DNA of 40,152 nt from DAOTYE01 sp034434915 (GTDB lineage Bacteria > Chloroflexota > Dehalococcoidia > Dehalococcoidales > RBG-16-60-22): assembly GCA_034434915.1 (NCBI GenBank), contig DAOTYE010000017.1, positions 1 through 40,152 on the forward strand. The letters run 5' to 3'. Below, piece by piece: positions 16,628-24,772 of this stretch. Each line of letters starts with the position of its first letter. The stretch's first letter is position 1. Made by a program: the position numbers and the translations under genes. A model generated the notes under the pieces. The model did not search any database. It was not told where the DNA came from and was given only the letters and a program-made list of their open reading frames with translations.

Positions 16628-17707
16628 ATGGCTTTGAAAACTTTCTCCCCGAACAATATTACCCTCATCTACCTCGCCCGGCGGCACAGCCGACTGTACG
16701 CTATTGTTGGTCTCTTTGCTTTGCTGGCCGTGGTAGGAGTGGCCGCCATGGCCATCGGCACGGTGGACATACCCTTCTCCGCCACCTTATCCATCCTTAT
16801 CTCAAAACTGCCGCTGGTGGACTTCAATCCCACCTGGACGAGCGGCATGGAGACCATCGTTCTGGACATCCGCCTGCCCCGGGTCATCCTGGCAGGGCTG
16901 GTGGGCGCCGCGCTGGCAATTGCCGGAGCCACCTATCAGGGGCTCTTCCGCAACCCTCTTGCCGACCCTTACCTCATCGGTGTGGCACAGGGTGCGGCGC
17001 TGGGGGCGGTCATTGGCTTTGTCCTGCCCGTGGCGTGGGGCAGGCTGGGCGCGGAGATTGTGCCTCTGCTGGCGTTCATCGGCGCGCTGACTGGCACGGC
17101 CGTAGTCTACGTACTGGCACGGGTGGGGAAAACAGTGCCTATGACCACCCTCATCCTGGCAGGAGTCGCCGTGGGAGCGCTCCTCGGCTCCATCGTTTCC
17201 TTCCTCATCATCTCCAGCGGGGATAAACTCCACGGCATCATCTTCTGGCTCATGGGCAGTTTCTCCCTGAGCCGCTGGTCGGAGGTATTGCTCGTCCTGC
17301 CTTACGTCATCGTGGGGACAGGTGTCATTGTGCTCTACGCCCGCCCCCTCAACCTGATGCAACTGGATGAAGAGCAGGCGCAACAGCTCGGCATCAACGT
17401 GGAAAGGATGAAGATTATACTCCTCATCTCCGCCACACTGATTACCGCCGCCGCCGTCTCTTTCGTGGGCACCATCGGCTTCGTGGGCATCATCATTCCC
17501 CACGCCGTGCGCCTCATCTGGGGTCCGGACTACCGTTTCCTCCTGCCGTTATCAGTGCTCTCCGGGGCTATTTTTTTAATCGCCGCCGACCTCCTGGCGC
17601 GCACCGTAGCCGCGCCGACCGAAATCCCCATCGGCGTTATCACGGCACTCTGCGGGGCGCCCTTCTTCCTCTATCTCCTCCGGCGCCGGAAGAGAGTGCT
17701 TTTCTGA
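16628..17707 (+). CDS. btuC: cobalamin ABC transporter permease
   Basis: A 359-residue FecCD/BtuC-type permease with around ten hydrophobic segments. Conserved features are LDIRLPRVILAGLVGAALAIAGATYQGLFRNPLADP at about residues 78-113 and GTIGFVGIIIPHAVRL near residues 280-295. The frame continues upstream, but that would overlap btuF by about 50 nt, and the ATG at 16628 begins 8 nt after the btuF stop. It forms the translocation pore together with BtuD. Confidence 0.92.
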   Translation: MALKTFSPNNITLIYLARRHSRLYAIVGLFALLAVVGVAAMAIGTVDIPFSATLSILISKLPLVDFNPTWTSGMETIVLDIRLPRVILAGLVGAALAIAGATYQGLFRNPLADPYLIGVAQGAALGAVIGFVLPVAWGRLGAEIVPLLAFIGALTGTAVVYVLARVGKTVPMTTLILAGVAVGALLGSIVSFLIISSGDKLHGIIFWLMGSFSLSRWSEVLLVLPYVIVGTGVIVLYARPLNLMQLDEEQAQQLGINVERMKIILLISATLITAAAVSFVGTIGFVGIIIPHAVRLIWGPDYRFLLPLSVLSGAIFLIAADLLARTVAAPTEIPIGVITALCGAPFFLYLLRRRKRVLF

Positions 17708-17714
17708 GGCTGAT

Positions 17715-18530
17715 ATGATTAAAGTAGAGATGCAAAAAGTCACCCTGGGCTACGGTCACAAAGCTATACTGAAGGACATTGACCTCCATGCTCTGCCCGG
17801 AGAGATGGTGGGGCTCATCGGACCCAATGGCTGTGGGAAATCAACCATCATCCGCGCCCTGAGCCACGTAATCACGCCGCTTTCGGGTAAAATTTTCCTT
17901 GACGGCAGGGACCTGACCACCATTCCGCGGCGGGAGCTTGCCCGCCTGCTCGGCGTGGTGCCGCAGATGCCCCTTCTGCCCAGCGCCTTCACCGCCTTTG
18001 AGATTGTGCTCATGGGCAGGAACCCCCATCTGGGGCTTTTCCAGTATGAAGGCGTGAAAGACCAGGCGATTGCCTGGCAGGCGATGGAGCGCACCGGCAC
18101 CGCTTCCCTTTCCAGACGGCGGGTGAGTGAACTGTCCGGAGGCGAGATTCAATGTTTACTGGTTGCCCGCGCCCTGACGCAGGAGACCAAAGTAATTCTC
18201 CTTGATGAGCCGACGGCAAATCTTGACATCGGACGCCAGACGGAAATCCTTGACCTGATGAAGGAACTGTGCCTAGAAAACAACCTCACCGTGCTCACCG
18301 CCCTGCACGACCTCAACCTCGCCGCGCAGTACTGTGACCGCCTGGTGATGCTCCATAACGGGCACGTGCGCGCCGAAGGCAAGCCAGAAGAGGTCATCAC
18401 GCCGCTGAATATCAGGGAGGTATACGGGGCGGAAGAGTGTGTTTATCCTCATCCACTCAATAGCCTCCCCACCATACTGCTCACCGCAGGCAAAAGACGC
18501 GCCACTGAGAATAGACAGGACAAGCAATAG
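17715..18530 (+). CDS. btuD: cobalamin ABC transporter ATP-binding protein
   Basis: A 271-residue ATPase with Walker A GPNGCGKST (about residues 36-44), Q-loop VPQMPLLP, signature LSGGEIQ, Walker B VILLDEPTANLD and the switch His (ALHDLNLA). It begins 7 nt after the btuC stop. It energises corrinoid uptake via BtuCF. FecCD-type ATPases for haem and siderophores look alike; the riboswitch decides the substrate here. Confidence 0.92.
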   Translation: MIKVEMQKVTLGYGHKAILKDIDLHALPGEMVGLIGPNGCGKSTIIRALSHVITPLSGKIFLDGRDLTTIPRRELARLLGVVPQMPLLPSAFTAFEIVLMGRNPHLGLFQYEGVKDQAIAWQAMERTGTASLSRRRVSELSGGEIQCLLVARALTQETKVILLDEPTANLDIGRQTEILDLMKELCLENNLTVLTALHDLNLAAQYCDRLVMLHNGHVRAEGKPEEVITPLNIREVYGAEECVYPHPLNSLPTILLTAGKRRATENRQDKQ

Positions 18531-18538
18531 CACAAACG

Positions 18539-19471
18539 ATGGACATCATCGCTATGGTCGCCATCGCTCTTGCACTAGATGCCACGCTGGGAGAGCCGCC
18601 GCACCTCATACATCCGGTGGTCTGGATGGGGAAGGTCACTTCCTTTCTTTCAGAGTGGAGCGCTGGCAATCGCCCGGCAGTCCAGTTTGTCTATGGCGTC
18701 TTCATTACCCTTTTCACCATCGCGCTTTTCGCCGTGCCCGCCTATTTCCTCCTCATGTACTTGAGAAATCTCAGCATGGTAGCATATATTATCGTTGGTG
18801 CTTTCATGCTTAAAACATCTTTCTCCCTGAAAGAGCTGTTCCGAGTGGCAAAAAGGATGAAGAGCCTCCTGACAAAAGATGAACTTGAAAAAGCCCGCTA
18901 TGAGCTACGTGCGCTGGTGAAAAGAGACACCCGTGATTTACCTGAGCCTTTAGTCATCTCCGCCACGGTGGAATCTGTGGCAGAAAATATCCCGGACAGT
19001 TTCGTGGCGCCGCTGTTTTATTTCCTGCTCTTCGGCGTTCCGGGAGCAATTGCTTATCGCGTTGTCAATACACTTGACGCCATGATTGGCTACCGCGGAA
19101 AGTATGAGTACTCAGGCAAGTTTGCCGCCCGGCTGGACACCGTGCTCAACTTTATTCCGGCGAGGCTATCCGCATTTCTTATTGTGCTTGCGGCATGGCT
19201 GGCGCGGAGAGATGGGCGCAACTCCTGGCGGATTACCATAGACCATCATTCAAAGACCGCAAGCCTCAATGCCGGCTGGCCCATGTCCGCCATGGCAGGG
19301 GCGCTAAATGTCCAGCTTGAGAAGCGAGGTCATTACATACTCGGCGAGGCAAAGGTTCCTCTCAGCGCCGCGACCATTGATGCTTCACTGAATCTGGCGC
19401 TCACCACGGCGGTGGTGTGGTCGGCGCTGTGTCTTACCGCGGGGGTGATTAAGCTTGCCTGTTTCACCTAG
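18539..19471 (+). CDS. cbiB: adenosylcobinamide-phosphate synthase
   Basis: A 310-residue integral-membrane protein of the CbiB/CobD family. The N-terminus ALDATLGEPPHLIHPVVWMGK carries the typical DxxLGEPP...HPV pattern, with several hydrophobic helices and RVVNTLDAMIGYRGKYEYSGKFAARLDT further on. It attaches (R)-1-amino-2-propanol phosphate (or ethanolamine phosphate) to adenosylcobyric acid. The neighbouring cobD supplies that phosphate. It starts 8 nt after btuD in the same operon. Confidence 0.92.
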   Translation: MDIIAMVAIALALDATLGEPPHLIHPVVWMGKVTSFLSEWSAGNRPAVQFVYGVFITLFTIALFAVPAYFLLMYLRNLSMVAYIIVGAFMLKTSFSLKELFRVAKRMKSLLTKDELEKARYELRALVKRDTRDLPEPLVISATVESVAENIPDSFVAPLFYFLLFGVPGAIAYRVVNTLDAMIGYRGKYEYSGKFAARLDTVLNFIPARLSAFLIVLAAWLARRDGRNSWRITIDHHSKTASLNAGWPMSAMAGALNVQLEKRGHYILGEAKVPLSAATIDASLNLALTTAVVWSALCLTAGVIKLACFT

Positions 19472-19487
19472 ATTAGAAATAGAGAAA

Positions 19488-20564
19488 ATGAAAACCAGCC
19501 AGCACGGCGGGCTGAACTGGTCAGAGCTGGCTTCACTGGGGCTTAACCCTGAGGCAGTCATTGACTTCAGCGTGTGCACCAATCCCTACCCGCTTCCCCG
19601 CAGGGTAAAAGAAGCCATGCGCAATGCTGTCATCAACCGCTACCCGGATTCTGAAGCCACTGAGTTCAGGCAGGCGCTCGCAAAAAAGCTGGGTGTGGCG
19701 CCGGAAAACATCCTCGCCGGGAGCGGCACCACTGAGCTTATCCGTCTTATTGCCCTCACTTACTTCAGACCCGGCGACCCTGTGCTCATCCTTGAGCCCA
19801 CCTTCGGCGAGTATGAGGTCGCCTGTCAGGTCATGGGAGCGCAGGTGCTCAGGCAAAGAGCCAGAGCAGAAGATAGCCACTCGCTAAAAATTGAAGAGAC
19901 CGTCAGCATTGTCCAACAACACCGTCCGCGAGCGCTGTTCATCTGCAACCCCAATAACCCCACCGGGCAGTATTTCTCAAGCGATGAGATTAAGGCAATC
20001 GTCAATGCCGCACCGGACAGCCTGCTCATACTTGATGAAGCGTATATTTCTTTTGTTGAACGTGCATGGCAAAGCTTGGGTTTGATTGAACGAGGCAATA
20101 TAATCATCCTTCGCTCAATGACCAAAGACTACGGGCTGACCGGTCTGCGGCTGGGCTACCTGACTGCCGCCAGGGAAATCGTGAAACACCTCCACCGCGC
20201 CTGCCCGCCCTGGAATGTGAACAGCATCGCTCAGAAAGCTGGCATAGCCGCACTGGAGGAAACTGACTATCTTGAGCAATGCCTTACAAAAATAGTGAAG
20301 GCGAAACAATACCTAAGGCGCGGGATTGAACGGCTTGGCTTCATTATGCTCCCATCGCAGGCGCATTTCTTTCTGGTGCGGGTGAAGCAAGCCACCGCCT
20401 TTCGTGCCGCCCTGCTCAAGCAAGGCATCCTTGTGCGCGACTGTACCTCGTTCGGACTGCCGGAATACGTCCGTATCGCCCCACGCCGCATGGCTGACTG
20501 CCGCAAGCTTATCGCCACGCTTCATGCCTTAAAGAAGCAAGGTGAATTGAACCACTTTTTGTAA
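19488..20564 (+). CDS. cobD: L-threonine-O-3-phosphate decarboxylase
   Basis: A 358-residue PLP enzyme of the aminotransferase class I/II fold, with the CobD-type start SQHGGLNW, the FSVCTNPYPLP segment, NPNNPTG, LDEAY and the Schiff-base Lys in RSMTKDYGLTGLRLGY. It yields (R)-1-amino-2-propanol phosphate for CbiB. Histidinol-phosphate aminotransferase is the close relative, but the HGG start and context favour CobD. The ATG at 19488 is preferred over a TTG at 19455 that overlaps cbiB, although the ribosome site is weak at both. Confidence 0.88.
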   Translation: MKTSQHGGLNWSELASLGLNPEAVIDFSVCTNPYPLPRRVKEAMRNAVINRYPDSEATEFRQALAKKLGVAPENILAGSGTTELIRLIALTYFRPGDPVLILEPTFGEYEVACQVMGAQVLRQRARAEDSHSLKIEETVSIVQQHRPRALFICNPNNPTGQYFSSDEIKAIVNAAPDSLLILDEAYISFVERAWQSLGLIERGNIIILRSMTKDYGLTGLRLGYLTAAREIVKHLHRACPPWNVNSIAQKAGIAALEETDYLEQCLTKIVKAKQYLRRGIERLGFIMLPSQAHFFLVRVKQATAFRAALLKQGILVRDCTSFGLPEYVRIAPRRMADCRKLIATLHALKKQGELNHFL

Positions 20565-20582
20565 AGATTAAGAAGGAGAAAA

Positions 20583-21641
20583 ATGACCTCGCTATCCGCC
20601 ATCATTGACCTGATACCGTCTCTGGACAAAGAGGCAATGACTCAAGCCAGAGCCAGGCAGGACCGTTTAACCAAGCCGCCGGGCAGTCTGGGCAGGCTTG
20701 AGGAGCTTTCCATTCAGCTCGCGGGCATACAGAGCAAGCCCGTCCCGCAAATCACAAATAAGGCAATCATCACCCTCGCCGGCGACCACGGCGTCGTGGC
20801 GGAGAAAATCGGCAACTGGCCCCAAGAGGTCACCGCCCAGATGGTCGCTAATTTCCTCAGCGGCGGTGCGGCGGTCAATGTTCTTGCCCGCCAGGCAGGA
20901 GCAAGGCTGATTGTCGCTGATTTGGGTATCGCTACTGAACTCAAGCCCCACCCCAGACTCCTCATAAATAAAGTGGCTCCGGGCACGCGCAATATGGCTC
21001 AGGGACCTGCCATGACGCCAGCGCAGGCGCTGAAAGCAGTGGAAACGGGGATTGAGATTGTGGAGGCTGAGATAAAGAAAGGACTGGACATCGCTGGCGT
21101 GGGCGATATGGGCATCGGGAACACCACGGCGAGCAGTGCTATCTCCGCAGTGCTGACCGGAAAAGCAGTGGCTGAGGTCACCGGCAGAGGCACCGGCATT
21201 GATGATAAGCAGTTAGCCCACAAGATAAAGGTGATAGAAAGAGCAATCAGTATAAACAAGCCTGACCCCACCCAGCCTCTTGATGTGCTGGCGAAGGTGG
21301 GCGGATTTGAGATTGGCGGGCTGGCAGGAGTGATGCTGGGGGCGGCGGCTCACCGCATTCCGGTGGTCCTTGACGGCTTCATCACCGGCGCCGCGGCGCT
21401 CATCGCCACGGCACTCTGTCCAAAATTGAGGGAATTCCTTATTGCTTCGCATGTTTCCGCAGAGGCGGGACACCCCATCGTGCTGGAGCACATGGGACTC
21501 AAGCCATTGCTCAATTTAGGCATGCGTTTGGGTGAAGGCACCGGCGCGGCACTGGGCATAGTCCTCGCCGAGGCGTCAGCCAGAATCCTCGCGGAGATGG
21601 CCACCTTCAGCGAAGCGGGTGTGTCAGAGAAGGAAAGCTGA
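20583..21641 (+). CDS. cobT: nicotinate-nucleotide--dimethylbenzimidazole phosphoribosyltransferase
   Basis: A 352-residue CobT of normal length. Diagnostic features are TKPPGSLGRLEELS (residues about 26-40), AGDHGVVAEKI, MGIGNTTASSAI (about 180-190) and the catalytic-Glu region GMRLGEGTGAAL near the C-terminus. It activates the lower-ligand base as the alpha-riboside phosphate. The ATG has AAGAAGGAG. Its last base is shared with the first base of the cobS start. Confidence 0.95.
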   Translation: MTSLSAIIDLIPSLDKEAMTQARARQDRLTKPPGSLGRLEELSIQLAGIQSKPVPQITNKAIITLAGDHGVVAEKIGNWPQEVTAQMVANFLSGGAAVNVLARQAGARLIVADLGIATELKPHPRLLINKVAPGTRNMAQGPAMTPAQALKAVETGIEIVEAEIKKGLDIAGVGDMGIGNTTASSAISAVLTGKAVAEVTGRGTGIDDKQLAHKIKVIERAISINKPDPTQPLDVLAKVGGFEIGGLAGVMLGAAAHRIPVVLDGFITGAAALIATALCPKLREFLIASHVSAEAGHPIVLEHMGLKPLLNLGMRLGEGTGAALGIVLAEASARILAEMATFSEAGVSEKES

Positions 21642-22405
21642 TGAGATTTTTAGCCGCCCTGCGGTTTCTCACCGTCATCCGCCTGCCCTGGCTGAAGGAA
21701 ACAAGCTCTGAGCACCTTAAACATTCAGCCGGCTACTTCCCGTTGGTCGGCATCGTCATCGGGATGCTATTAGCCGTCCTGAACTGGATGCTGAGTTTCG
21801 TCCTTCCGCAGTCAGTGGTCAATGTGCTCTTGATTGTAGCTTCCGTGCTGATTACCGGCGCACTGCACATTGACGGCTTCCTTGACACCTGTGACGGCGC
21901 CGCCAGCAATAAGACTCCGCAGGAGCGCTGGCGCATTATGGACGATAGCAGAGCCGGTGGATTCGGTGTGATTGGCGTTGCCTGCCTGCTCCTCACCAAG
22001 TATGTCTCACTGAACAGCATACCTGCTCCCCTGCTCCCGGTGACGCTGGTACTGATGCCGGTGATGGGGCGCTGGGCAATGGTCTATGCTATCTTCGCCT
22101 ATCCCTATGCCAAGCCATCAGGCTTGGGGCAGATGATTAAACCGGGAACGACCTGGCACAAACTGGCGCTGGCGACCTCCATTGCGCTCGTGGCGGCAAT
22201 TGCGGGAGCATACCAGGTCAACCTGTCTTTCTTTTACCTGGCCGGGCTGTTATTATTAGCACTAATATGGCTTCTGGTGGTCACAGTGGCGGCTCACCTG
22301 AGGAAAAAATTCGCCGGGCTGACCGGTGACACCTACGGCGCCATCAATGAGATAGCCGAGTTGTGGTGCCTGATTCTGGTGAGTGCACTGGCACATGTCA
22401 GATGA
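21641..22405 (+). CDS. cobS: adenosylcobalamin (5'-phosphate) synthase
   Basis: A 254-residue membrane protein of the CobS/CobV family, start ATG at 21641 overlapping the cobT TGA. The signature HIDGFLDTCDGAA and WRIMDDSRAGGFGVIG are present, with several hydrophobic helices. It joins AdoCbi-GDP with the alpha-riboside (phosphate) of the lower ligand, the last assembly step in the salvage route. Confidence 0.95.
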   Translation: MRFLAALRFLTVIRLPWLKETSSEHLKHSAGYFPLVGIVIGMLLAVLNWMLSFVLPQSVVNVLLIVASVLITGALHIDGFLDTCDGAASNKTPQERWRIMDDSRAGGFGVIGVACLLLTKYVSLNSIPAPLLPVTLVLMPVMGRWAMVYAIFAYPYAKPSGLGQMIKPGTTWHKLALATSIALVAAIAGAYQVNLSFFYLAGLLLLALIWLLVVTVAAHLRKKFAGLTGDTYGAINEIAELWCLILVSALAHVR

Positions 22406-22427
22406 CTGAGCCATTCCGGAGGATGAT

Positions 22428-23036
22428 GTGACAAGAATACTGCTGGTGAGACACGGCGAGACGGAGATGAACCGCGCAGGCAGGTTCCAGGGGCATACTG
22501 ACGCTGAGCTCAGCGAGAAGGGAATCATGCAAGCGGAGAAACTGCGCGACTCCCTTGCCGCAGAAAAAATTGACGCCATCTACTCCAGCGACCTGAAAAG
22601 GGCTTTCAGCACGGCAGAAATCATCGCCTCCCGCCACAAGAAAAACATCACCGTCTGCCCCGAGCTGAGAGAAATCAAATACGGCGACCTTGAAGGGATG
22701 GTCTATGCCGATATTAAGCGCCGTTACCCTGAAATCGCTGATTTCTTCACCGGGAATATCCCACTGCTGAAGTTCCCCGGGGGCGAAAGCGTGGTACAGT
22801 TCAAAAAGAGAATTGACCGTTTTCTGGAAAGACTGAAAGACCTTGGTCCAGACCAGACTATACTCATCGTCGCTCACGGCGGTCCAATCCGCCTTATTAT
22901 CTGCTCCCTTCTGGGCATCGGACTGAAACACTGGCGGCAAATCCAGCTTGATAACGCCTCGCTCAGCATCGTGACCATCTATCCGGAAGTGACTGTGCTG
23001 ACCCGGCTGAATGATATTTCACACCTTAAAGGATAG
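22428..23036 (+). CDS. cobC: alpha-ribazole phosphatase (histidine phosphatase family)
   Basis: A 202-residue phosphoglycerate-mutase-type phosphatase with the catalytic LVRHGETEMNRAGRFQGHTDAELS start and the distal AHGGPIR. Alone it could be any phosphatase of this family, but its place in the corrinoid operon favours CobC, which removes the phosphate from alpha-ribazole 5'-P or adenosylcobalamin 5'-P. Start GTG at 22428 behind GGAGGATGAT. Confidence 0.85.
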   Translation: MTRILLVRHGETEMNRAGRFQGHTDAELSEKGIMQAEKLRDSLAAEKIDAIYSSDLKRAFSTAEIIASRHKKNITVCPELREIKYGDLEGMVYADIKRRYPEIADFFTGNIPLLKFPGGESVVQFKKRIDRFLERLKDLGPDQTILIVAHGGPIRLIICSLLGIGLKHWRQIQLDNASLSIVTIYPEVTVLTRLNDISHLKG

Positions 23037-23052
23037 GAACGTAAGGCATATT

Positions 23053-23340
23053 ATGAAAGATGTTTTTGTCTCATGGAGCGGCGGCAAAGACGGCACCTAT
23101 GCCCGCTACCTGGCAAAAGATGATGGTCTTGATATCCGCTACCTGCTCAAAATGCCAAATGAGGATGGCAAACGCTCCTGGACCCACAGACTTTCAGCCC
23201 CGGTGCTGAAATTACAGTCCCAGGGGATGGGCATTCCTATTATCCCGCACCCGACCACCACTACCGAATACGAAGCTAACTTCAAAAAGGCGCTATCAGA
23301 AGCGAAGCCCAAACTGCCTGTTTCAGGAGGAGTGGGGTGA
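23053..23340 (+). CDS. half-length PP-loop ATPase (DUF71/diphthine--ammonia ligase family), truncated
   Basis: A 95-residue protein that matches only the N-terminal half of the DUF71 family: PP-loop VSWSGGKDG (usual last residue Ser, here Gly), YLLKMPNEDGKRSWTHRL, then IPHPTTTTEYEANFKKAL. It stops just where full members (about 220 residues) continue into the GVFGDI region, and cobU begins right there. A DUF71 subgroup has been linked by comparative genomics to B12 salvage. It has its own AAGG site and stays in frame, so it may be expressed, but the loss of the C-terminal half suggests a remnant. Its only sure role is to couple translation to cobU. Confidence 0.7.
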   Translation: MKDVFVSWSGGKDGTYARYLAKDDGLDIRYLLKMPNEDGKRSWTHRLSAPVLKLQSQGMGIPIIPHPTTTTEYEANFKKALSEAKPKLPVSGGVG

Positions 23341-23900
23341 AAAGATGCATTCTCATCACCGGCGGCGCCCGCAGCGGCAAAAGCAGGTTCGCTCTGGCAC
23401 TGGCTAAAAAGCTGGCTCAGCCGGTGCTCTTTGTCGCCACCGCCGTCGCCGGCGATGAAGAAATGAAGAGGCGTATTGAGAACCACCGCCGGGAGAGACC
23501 GGCAGAATGGCGCACCCTGGAAGCCACCACCGGCATCGGCACCCATATCAGGAAAGAATTAGGGGAAGCCCGCGTGGTCATCATAGACTGCATTGCCCTG
23601 CTGGTGAATAACGTCCTCAGCCAGCACGGCTATAGTGTCTCATCTGAGACAGAAACTCTCAGTGAGCAACAGGTCATTGACGAGATTAGCCAGCTGGTGG
23701 CATGTATTAAAGCTACAGACGCCACCTTTATCATCGTGACCAATGAGGTGGGACTGGGCATCGTGCCGGCAGACAAAGCCACCCGCCTCTACCGAGACCT
23801 GCTCGGCAGGGCAAACCAGATGCTGGCGTCATGCGCCGATGAGGTCCATTTCATGGTAGCCGGACTGCCTGTGAAAGTGAAACCTTCAGAGAAAGATTGA
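23337..23900 (+). CDS. cobU: adenosylcobinamide kinase / guanylyltransferase
   Basis: A 187-residue CobU with the P-loop GGARSGKSRFA at the start, VATAVAGDEEMKRRIENHR (guanylylated His region), IIDCIALLVNN, and VTNEVGLGIVP with LGRANQMLA near the end. It phosphorylates adenosylcobinamide and adds GMP. Start GTG at 23337 overlaps the previous stop codon by 4 nt and is preceded by GGAGGAG. It is the last gene of the riboswitch operon. Confidence 0.93.
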   Translation: MKRCILITGGARSGKSRFALALAKKLAQPVLFVATAVAGDEEMKRRIENHRRERPAEWRTLEATTGIGTHIRKELGEARVVIIDCIALLVNNVLSQHGYSVSSETETLSEQQVIDEISQLVACIKATDATFIIVTNEVGLGIVPADKATRLYRDLLGRANQMLASCADEVHFMVAGLPVKVKPSEKD

Positions 23901-23913
23901 GCCACAGCCCGGC

Positions 23914-24411
23914 TTATCTTTTATGTATCTCAATGAGAGGGGACTTTTTGCCGCTTATCAGCAGTTGCTCTATGTTCCGGAAGCGCCCGCCGATGACATG
24001 AAGCAAATTATTGATGACCTCATAGCCGATTTCAGGATACTTCTTGAACAGGCGCCGGAGGTCCTCCCCACCGATAGCCATCAGCTTAGAAGGTCTTTTC
24101 ACCACGGCGGTTAGCGTGTACACATGCGGCGGCACCAGCGCCGGCCAGCCGAAGACGCCACCCTTCACAATAGAGCGCAGAACAGTCTGCCCTGAGAGAA
24201 AGGGGGATGTTTTGGGCACTTTAATCAGCAGGTCAATCTGCCCCTCCTCCAGCACATAGATATATTCCGCATTTTCACCGGCAGTAAAAACAGTCTCTTC
24301 AGGCTCACAGTTACGGCAGTGACAGGACGGTAAACAGATAATCTTCTCCATGTCACTATCATTCAAACTGAGAAATACCTCACAACGTTTCAGGGTATCA
24401 AGCGTGGTCAT
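23914..24411 (-). CDS. cyclic-nucleotide-binding domain protein
   Basis: A 165-residue protein that is essentially one CRP-like cNMP-binding beta-barrel: ETVFTAGENAEYIYVLEEGQIDLL, the V-x-GG-x-FGW region, then a helical tail. No helix-turn-helix is present, so it is not a CRP-type transcription factor by itself. A cysteine cluster, CLPSCHCRNC at about residues 26-35, could bind metal or a cluster and is not usual for this domain. The second of two in-frame ATGs (24411) is chosen because GGGGG lies 6 nt upstream. It converges on cobU, from which it is separated by 13 nt. Role unknown. Confidence 0.75.
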   Translation of the reverse strand: MTTLDTLKRCEVFLSLNDSDMEKIICLPSCHCRNCEPEETVFTAGENAEYIYVLEEGQIDLLIKVPKTSPFLSGQTVLRSIVKGGVFGWPALVPPHVYTLTAVVKRPSKLMAIGGEDLRRLFKKYPEIGYEVINNLLHVIGGRFRNIEQLLISGKKSPLIEIHKR

Positions 24412-24587
24412 CAGCATCCCCCATCTTCAAGGCGGCTCCACACGATAAAACCTTCTTTTCCCCCATTTTAGCATATTGCGGGGATAGGTTCACACCCGCT
24501 TCATCAACCGGGGCAAACAGGTTTTTAATACTCAAGACATCGGAGACAATCTTTTGGATTTTGTTTACTGGTGTCTCTGCCATTGCG

Positions 24588-24620
24588 AGCGGAGCAATCT
24601 CTATCAACTCATTGTAATTG
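24588..24620. repeat. degenerate intergenic ATTGC-type repeat, copy 2
   Basis: ATTGCGAGCGGAGCAATCTC resembles the reverse complement of the 12805-12838 segment with an internal deletion. It lies in the 361-nt gene-free stretch 24412-24772, which otherwise holds the metF promoter and leader; the rest of it shows no gene. Confidence 0.4.
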
Positions 24621-24656
24621 CCGCCCAAAACCGAACAAACCACGGATAAGCACTAT

Positions 24657-24685
24657 TTGCGTAAAAGAAGGCAACGCATTAAAAT
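24657..24685 (+). promoter_or_regulatory. metF promoter
   Basis: TTGCGT at 24657-24662 and TAAAAT at 24680-24685 with a 17-nt spacer, giving an expected leader of about 80 nt before metF. Confidence 0.55.
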
Positions 24686-24706
24686 ATAAGGCAAAATATC
24701 TTCCGG

Positions 24707-24725
24707 CGCTCTCTGTGTGAGAGCG
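24707..24725 (+). promoter_or_regulatory. perfect hairpin in the metF leader
   Basis: CGCTCTC (24707-24713) and GAGAGCG (24719-24725) with a 5-nt loop. Further short pairings follow (TCTG/CAGA at about 24726-24738, GAGA/TCTC flanking the GGAGGT site at about 24757). No U-tract follows the hairpin. The leader does not match a riboswitch I recognise. Confidence 0.4.
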
Positions 24726-24772
24726 TCTGAAAAACAGAGATTTCTTGAGAAAACGGAGGTCTCCACGCAATA

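Noticed and set aside
16802..17503. 233-codon open frame on the minus strand inside btuC
   Set aside because: An antisense shadow of a GC-rich membrane-protein gene; its product is low-complexity with many charged residues and no family features.
24418..24643. Minus-strand frame upstream of the cNMP-binding gene
   Set aside because: No family features, and it runs through a repeat element.
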